Origin: Lentinula raphanica
Lineage: Eukaryota > Basidiomycota > Agaricomycetes > Agaricales > Omphalotaceae
Length of the DNA stretch: 64,000 nt
Assembly (NCBI GenBank): GCA_027919835.1
Contig: JANVFP010000029.1
Location: 62,001-126,000 of the forward strand
Direction: 5' to 3'
Positions 60,341 to 64,000 of the stretch are shown piece by piece; position 1 is the stretch's first letter, and every line of letters begins with the position of its first letter. The notes beneath the pieces were generated by a model. It was not told where the DNA came from, did no database searches, and worked only from the letters and a program-made list of their open reading frames with translations. A program made the position numbers and the translations under genes.

Positions 60341-61644
60341 ATGGTCGAAAAAAACCTAAAATCAGAAAAATCCGATAAGAGACGAAAAAAGAAATACCTG
60401 TCTGTAAGTCGTCTACACATCTTCCACATACTACTTACTCACGCTTACAACTGGGAAGGAAGGAATATTTAGCAAAAGATCAGTTGATGGGCCTGGAATC
60501 TGGGTTAGCTGTAAGTGCACGACGACCGAACTTCACAGGCCAATTTAGTGCTAAGTTCTAACATATACCTTGTAGGCGTTAAAGGCAAAGAAAAACAGAC
60601 TGTGGGGGAGCTACGCGATCTCTTCGACTCGGTGATTCAGAGTTGCTACTCATCTACAGATTCTACTAGTCGCAATGATTGCTAACCTTCACGATCTCTC
60701 AGATTGCGGCAGATATATGGCCGATAGACGATCCCCACTTGCCAGATTCTGATTCCGAAGATGAGGATCCAAATCAGGTTTCTGAGCTCTCCATTGAGGA
60801 GCAGATCAAAGCCGAAGTCACTGCCTACAAACGTCCGAAATCAGAACAGAGATTTGGTGAGCACTGAGCGACAGGAAGCACTTCCGCGAAGTACTATTGA
60901 TCTATGATTTAATTTCATCAGTGAACTGCCAGACCAACACACCCTGTGGTAAGCAGCACCCTGTCCTGGTCTTCTAAGAAAGACACATTTTGCTATTAAT
61001 ATAGTGGTGTTCATATCATGCAAACCACCGGTCGACCCCGTTCACCTCGTGGAAACTCATATCCGGAATGTCAAGTCGACTGGAGCTACGAGAACACGGT
61101 GAACGAGAGAAGTTATGCTTATGTCTATCCAATAGACTGACTGGGGTTTCAGGTACACTCACCGTTTTGTTCCTATATCTGCGACATGCTACACGAGCTT
61201 GCCTGATATGCAGACCTTGTGCAAATCCCTCCTGGAGCGTTATTTTGCTCATAGTGATGAAAGTTCTATACACTCTGTAAGATGATAGTTCTCAAAAGGT
61301 TGAATGTCGTCATGACCAATGTCCTTTCTAGTACAAAATTGAACTACGAATGCGGAACCACAGTACTTTAACGAGATCCTCAGTGATACAGAGCATCGCC
61401 GAATGCGTGCCAGAAAAATATCAAGTCAACTTGACAAATCCAGATTTATTTATCCTGGTTGAGATATTCAAGGTATGTCCTTCAACAGCATCGAAGGAAC
61501 GTGATGGAAATCTCATCCTCATTCCAGAGCGTGTGCGGCATGTCAATTTCCACAAACTATTACAGGCTACACAAGTACAACGTGATGGAGCTTGCTAATG
61601 ATTTTGTCCAAGGCGGAAATGTCGAGGTTACTCGCATTTCTTAA
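60341..61644 (+). CDS. TAN1: TAN1/THUMPD1, tRNA N4-acetylcytidine cofactor
   Basis: Adaptor with a THUMP RNA-binding domain that helps the Kre33/NAT10 acetylase make ac4C in tRNA-Ser and tRNA-Leu. The start at 60341 gives a Lys-rich leader (SDKRRKKKYL). Then GPGIWVSCVKGKEKQTVGELRDLFDS, an acidic DSDSEDEDP linker, and FISCKPPVDPVHLVETHIRNV. The THUMP core follows: RYTHRFVPISATCYTSLPDM, YKIELRMRNHSTLTRSSVIQSIAECVP, FILVEIFKSVCGMSI, YYRLHKYNVMEL. About eight exons; the second exon boundary near 60475-60500 is uncertain because the best-looking donor does not match the acceptor phase. Every other junction is clean. Confidence 0.9.
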
Positions 61645-61733
61645 ACATGACATGCAGAAGTAGTTATTGGGTATACACATCAGTTCGATGAGGGCAGATT
61701 GTTTAAAGTGTCCAGATACCAAAATGGCATCAG

Positions 61734-63319
61734 TCAATATGGTGTGCCGGAAGCAATGTGATGTGTAGTAGGTGTATACCGTTGTCCATAACCCCAAGAA
61801 GTCTGAGGAGTCGCCCTATCGTACCGAGGCGCAGATGATATATCATATTGAGGAACCAGATCAGAATTGAACATGACCGGCGAGTAATGATACGAATTAG
61901 AGTCGTCATTGGCAATCATGTCATTCCAATGGCGCATTGACGCGGAGGTCAATGACGACCTGGTTGTCTACATAGATGACGAGAGATCATTAGAAAAAGG
62001 ACGATGGAAAGATCAGCAGTGAAGACTAACAAAAGTAAAATCTGTGGCACTGTTACCAGTATATTCTGGCATCGTATGCAGTAACACCTCAGTATTATCA
62101 GGAATGGGCTGCGTGAAGTTATAGATGATGGACAAATCTGCTGGACCAATCGATGCCCTTGGGGTCAAACATACGTTCTGCATGATAGTGAAGCGAGTTG
62201 GTGCTACGAGGTAGATCAATACCAATATGCCTACGAACCCAAAACGAACCCACCAGAACTTTCACAGAGTGATTGCCAGAAACCGGGAACCAATCTTCCA
62301 CTATACATCATTCCCGAGCTTTGGGTGTGTGAGTGCTTTGTCAAGTAAGCAAACTCACTGTGTATTGGAATTCCAGAACCGTCCATAAATACGGAGAAGG
62401 AGCATCTGGTTTCGAGCACGTAAGGTGATTCGAACGCAACCATTGGCTCTAAATGTGATAACAACCCCGTGTTCACGAAGCCATGACGGGAGGATGAAAA
62501 GTTCATGCCACTCGATTTGGAAATGAGATGGATGACCTGGGTCATGGCTTTCTCGTTGTTTGCAAGGCTGATTAAAGGAGGGACAGAAGAGTCGGACCAA
62601 GGTGATCGCTCCAATGCGAGATGAACCCAGATAGTCACAGGGGATTGAGAGACAGTACTCTGTGAGAGACTTCTCTCTACGGAGGGGGAAACCGATGGGC
62701 TCTGACGATAAGCAGTGCCCTGTTGCTCCGGATCTGCATCGTCTTCAATGCTTCTACGAGATATGAGCTGCAAAACTGCGCGATTGTTCTTAGACAAAAT
62801 CAAATATGCAAAGGTCAGAGAGCAACTAACTTTTTTCGCTTTTACATGTGTCTCGCAATTGTTGAAGTCGGCTGCCGACCTGTTTTGGGGTTCTTTGTTT
62901 CCCAGTGCTTTCATATATGTAGTCGGAAATGAAACGATTTCTCATGCTGAACCGTCCTGAAGTTTTGCTGGACCGAGACTCATCTGGCTTATATTTTTCT
63001 AATGCTATATGATATCGAAATTAAACACAACTTGGCAAAAAAAACAAAAGAGAACTCGCCTTCTATCAGAGCTGCTTCTCTAAGCTGAAGGTGAATCAAG
63101 GAATAATGCGACAACAGATTAGAGAACTCACAAATGAGGGGGCCAAACCGCTTCGCCTCTACCCCTCAAGGTTTTCCAGCTGCGGCGTCCAGTGGCTACA
63201 ATCTGAGCAGCATCTCTGTTCTTCTCCTCTGCTGAAGGGGTATAGGAAAGGTCCTCGACAGTAGACATGCAGACATAATCAGCATGCGGCTTCTGAGTTT
63301 TTGCAGAGCGAGGAGGCAT
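61734..63319 (-). CDS. TEA/ATTS-domain transcription factor
   Basis: Regulator of the TEAD/Tec1/AbaA family. The start at 63319 (MPPRSAKTQ) leads through SYTPSAEEKNRD to the TEA domain. Helix 1 is assembled from three exons: AVWPPHL|EAALIE|ALEKYKPDE. Helices 2-3 read FSMRNRFISDYIYESTGKQRTPKQVGSRLQQLRDTC, the diagnostic DNA-recognition segment. After a Ser-rich linker a C-terminal sheet-like domain follows (VTIWVHLALE, SPYVLETRCSFSVFMDGSGIPIHSE, VGSFWVRRHIG). A Tyr/His/Ser-rich tail ends GTPY at 61734. The 20-nt second exon (63079-63060) is followed by a GC-AG intron (donor GCGAGT); the nearby GT gives a stop. Its adjacency to TAN1 (convergent, 89 bp apart) is probably incidental. Confidence 0.9.
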
Positions 63320-63738
63320 AATTTACGATAGACGGAGATGGTGGGTGCTGGACGCAGGATGGTTCCGGATTTTATAAACGGATAATCGATTTTGGCCAAA
63401 TATAGATAGTGGACGTTTATGCTTCTCTCTACTGAATCCAACCCTGGCGTAAGTCTGTCATTAGGAACCAACACAAACAGATCCGCAACTTATCGAAGTC
63501 TTTTCGAGAAAATGGAAAACATAACATTCAACCGGATGGGAGTCTGAGAAGGCCAAGGAAGAGAAGCAGCTTTCGTCACATCTATAAGTTTCAAGTCGAA
63601 ATAAAGAGAGCGGTTTACCCCTTATAGATGATGAAGCTTTCGATACATGGTGTGGCGTATTTCCTTTCGTCCCCGTCCCAGGGTTCAAATTCAATACCTG
63701 AATTTGTTCGTCGCCTTCGCAAGGCATCAAAATCTAAT
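63320..63738. other. Intergenic, promoter side of TEA gene
   Basis: 419 bp between the TEA-factor start and the stop of the partial gene. No recognisable coding sequence. Confidence 0.45.
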
Positions 63739-64000
63739 TTAGCACCCTGGATCCTTGAACCATAAGAATCCTCTCCTCATGCAGGGTCTGAGAAGGTCAA
63801 TACAGTCAGATTCAGGCAAAAACGCTTTCGTTGGCTGATCGGGTTCCTCAACGCTGTCGTTGATATCTCCTGAGCCCATCGCGTTGATCTATTTGTCAAT
63901 ATGAGAGCAATCTTGAGGCTAGTGTTCCCTCACTTTCAAAGTCGGGAATCCGAACTCCACTGCCAAATGAGTTGTGCGTTCTGTCTTGAATGCGCCAATG
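63739..64000 (-). CDS. 3' end of an unrecognised gene (cut by window edge)
   Basis: Two terminal exons are visible. The first (64000-63934) reads IGAFKTERTTHLAVEFGFPTLK up to a GTGAGG donor. The second (63888-63739) reads INAMGSGDINDSVEEPDQ and ends with GFLWFKDPGC and a stop. The splice keeps a continuous frame and the residue choice looks like real protein. I do not recognise the family, and the 5' part lies beyond the window. Confidence 0.5.

Overview
The window is nuclear DNA of a filamentous basidiomycete, most likely an agaricomycete (mushroom-type) fungus. Genes are dense and lie on both strands. Nearly every one is cut by short introns of about 47-66 nt with GTRNGY donors and CTNAY-like branch sites, and the recognisable proteins match fungal families. 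I see no operons, ribosome binding sites, CRISPR arrays, rRNA genes or convincing tRNA genes.

Layout, left to right. 1-6.2 kb: two same-strand paralogous Zn2Cys6 transcription factors; the first runs off the left edge. 7.2-8.8 kb: a tandem PH-domain protein. 9.6-10.1 kb: acyl-CoA-binding protein. About 2 kb with no gene follows. 12.2-23.1 kb: a surface and polarity block made of a kelch-repeat single-pass membrane protein, a membrane-anchored GH17 beta-1,3-glucanase with an apparent frameshift, a RhoGAP, and a divergent GBD/FH3 (formin N-terminus-like) Rho-effector protein. 23.9-36.9 kb: one 22-exon gene for a complete type I fatty acid synthase in a single 3,936-residue chain, with the beta and alpha subunits fused. 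37.3-38.1 kb: a secreted protein I cannot name. About 2.6 kb without a gene follows. 40.7-45.2 kb: housekeeping genes for actin-capping protein beta, eIF3j, COQ9 and a small lipid-transfer-like protein. 45.2-48.5 kb: a disrupted tract with an HSP40 C-terminal fragment lacking its J domain, a minisatellite and AT-rich DNA. 48.5-54.2 kb: an NTF2-like protein, a PPIL3-type cyclophilin, a very unusual G-alpha subunit and a Dap1/MAPR heme protein. 54.6-58.6 kb: a secreted BNR-type protein and a bHLH transcription factor. 60.3-63.3 kb: TAN1 (tRNA acetylation cofactor) and a TEA/ATTS transcription factor. The 3' end of an unrecognised gene lies at the right edge.

Most of this is ordinary core biology, not a gene cluster. 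Functionally related pairs are FAS with ACBP (acyl chain synthesis and acyl-CoA handling, 14 kb apart) and RhoGAP with the GBD/FH3 protein (opposite ends of Rho signalling, sharing one promoter region). The most unusual items are the G-alpha protein (catalytic Gln of DVGGQ replaced, no myristoylation site, large insert, 7-nt exon), overlapping perfect palindromes in the FAS promoter, the GH17 frameshift, the J-less HSP40 fragment beside a minisatellite, and a local richness in micro-exons and GC-AG introns. Exon boundaries were worked out by eye; where I summed exon lengths and the frame closed, the entry says so.
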